DNA from: Candidatus Thorarchaeota archaeon
Lineage (GTDB): Archaea; Asgardarchaeota; Thorarchaeia; Thorarchaeales; Thorarchaeaceae
Reading direction: 5' to 3'
Assembly: GCA_029855935.1 (NCBI GenBank)
Contig: JAGSHN010000024.1
Location: 1-61,586, forward strand
Length of the DNA: 61,586 bases
Below, piece by piece: positions 60,533 through 61,586 of the stretch. Position 1 is the first letter of the stretch. Every line of letters begins with the position of its first letter. The position numbers were made by a program, and so were the translations under genes. A model generated the notes under the pieces. That model did no database searches. It had not been told where the DNA came from and saw nothing but the letters and a program-made list of their open reading frames with translations.

Positions 60533-61586
60533 CGATGATGATGTTGGAGAGATGATGCCCCTTGCGGGTAGCGAGAAGAGCCACGATGTGGCCCGTGTTC
60601 TCCTCGACAGTGGGCACAGAGTGGCACAGCTGCCCAATGGCGTGACATTGGGTGTGCGGCTTGAGGGAATTCCGTACTCCTGCGGCGTTCACGTTGATGT
60701 GGTCTTCGTGGTCGACCTTCGTCGAGCGCGATTCGGAAGAGGCCCATTCGCTATGAAGACTGCTCTATGGCCGATTGTCACGCAGCGCCTTGACAGCCTC
60801 CTAGAACACGTCGCCCTCTCGGATGTGCTCAAGACGCGAACGATTCTCACTCAGCGCGGGAGGATCTCGTTTGACGTCCTGGAGCATCCAGACGGTCGCA
60901 GTACGTCCTTCATCCACGAAACCCGCACAATATACGTCGTCACAGGTGACCTGCGACCGACAGTTGACCTGTCCTGGCTGACGAGGCCGAGTCGTGTGGT
61001 CACGGCAGAGGAGTTTCCTCTCGTCCGTGCGAGCGACATTCGCGCCTCACGACCAGTCCTTGAAGAGGTGGTTGACGCCGAGAAGTGGGAGGACCTTGAG
61101 TCCCTAATACGATCGACTTGGATCTCGATCTTTCTCACCGGGCTGGCTGCTCTGCTATTCCTGAGCTACGCCGTGGGCCTTGGTTCGACGTCACTCCTCG
61201 TACACGGACCACTAATCATCGCGGCTGCGGGCCTAGCTGTCGTGGTGGTGTGGCTGCAGCTCAGAGCTGGTCGGCTGTTCAGGGCCTTTGTCGAGACCAC
61301 AGAGCGTGAGATCAGAGCGCTCCAGAGGTCTGATGACGTTGGGATTGTCGAACGCCACTTCAGCGAGGCCGGCGATGCACTACGTATCCTGGAGAGCCTG
61401 CAGATCAGAGTACCTCCGCTCCTTATCTCCGCAGCCGAGGCTCTCCGTTCCCATGATTGCAATGTTGCTGTGCAGCTCGCATCTGCCATCCTTGACGACT
61501 GCGTGACGCTCTCGACCTTTGGCGTTGTTTCCGATGACGAGTTTGCCACAGCTGACACGGGACTGGGCGTCTTCCTCGGGCTCTTC
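60513..61586 (+). CDS. Operon protein K, TM protein (partial, runs off the window)
   Basis: At least 358 residues, open to the last base. The N-terminal 190 residues are soluble and rich in beta strands (GVTLGVRLEGIPYSCGVHVDV; RTIYVVTGDLRPTVDL). Two membrane helices follow (about 200-250; ISIFLTGLAALLFLSYAVGL and GPLIIAAAGLAVVVVWL). A helical segment with charged repeats comes next. The family is unknown. The ATG at 60513 overlaps the helicase gene by 20 bases. Confidence 0.68.
   Translation, partial: MAILSRDDDDVGEMMPLAGSEKSHDVARVLLDSGHRVAQLPNGVTLGVRLEGIPYSCGVHVDVVFVVDLRRARFGRGPFAMKTALWPIVTQRLDSLLEHVALSDVLKTRTILTQRGRISFDVLEHPDGRSTSFIHETRTIYVVTGDLRPTVDLSWLTRPSRVVTAEEFPLVRASDIRASRPVLEEVVDAEKWEDLESLIRSTWISIFLTGLAALLFLSYAVGLGSTSLLVHGPLIIAAAGLAVVVVWLQLRAGRLFRAFVETTEREIRALQRSDDVGIVERHFSEAGDALRILESLQIRVPPLLISAAEALRSHDCNVAVQLASAILDDCVTLSTFGVVSDDEFATADTGLGVFLGLF

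Overview
The window looks like a chromosomal segment from an archaeon, most probably an Asgard lineage (a Thorarchaeota-like genome is my best guess, not proven). The archaeal signals are: an aRF1 release factor with NIKS and GGQ motifs; archaeal-type PheS and PheT; a short single-OB-fold SSB with an Arg/Gly tail; a RadA paralogue; XPD-, Mre11-, Rad50- and Ski2-type proteins; and many genes with a TATA box 25-35 bp before a leaderless ATG. The Asgard hint comes from the Roadblock/LC7 proteins, one of them a tandem. I saw no rRNA, tRNA, CRISPR array, transposase or integrase. Gene density is high and base composition looks even.

Layout. 1-13 kb: pheS-pheT, aRF1, a Cas4-like nuclease split over two coupled membrane ORFs, a DedA/VTT membrane protein, a CpXC zinc protein, inositol-1-phosphate synthase, an SSB-like protein, a GlcD/GlcF-like oxidoreductase pair and an SCP2 protein. 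13-33 kb: DegT aminotransferase, C25 (caspase-fold) peptidase, HhH-GPD glycosylase with a coupled ABC-2 permease, dodecin, CPBP protease, subtilase, Roadblock proteins, DUF99, an HD hydrolase, a BMP-type lipoprotein-like receptor, a two-winged-helix regulator, GlmS, a RimK-like ligase and two exported proteins. 33-49 kb: a coiled-coil protein, a DMT transporter fused to an Lrp-type RAM domain with a free-standing RAM gene, an ABC exporter, gamma-carbonic anhydrase, a stand-alone PEP-swivel domain, a membrane histidine kinase, an NAD(P)/FAD oxidoreductase, an Mre11 with an unusually short hookless Rad50, and a GH3-family adenylating enzyme.

The most unusual part is 49.7 kb to the window end: at least eleven same-strand genes, almost all joined by ATGA/GTGA/TTGA overlaps. 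They encode two unknown proteins, a RadA paralogue, a zinc-ribbon/winged-helix protein, an unknown protein, an XPD-like Fe-S helicase, a two-TM protein, a small protein, a membrane-anchored HerA/VirB4-like protein whose Walker A and B motifs are both eroded, a Ski2-like helicase carrying a SWIM zinc finger, and another TM protein that runs off the end. I read this as a candidate undescribed membrane-linked DNA-processing system (repair, DNA uptake/transfer or segregation). The composition and coupling are visible in the sequence; the function is inference.
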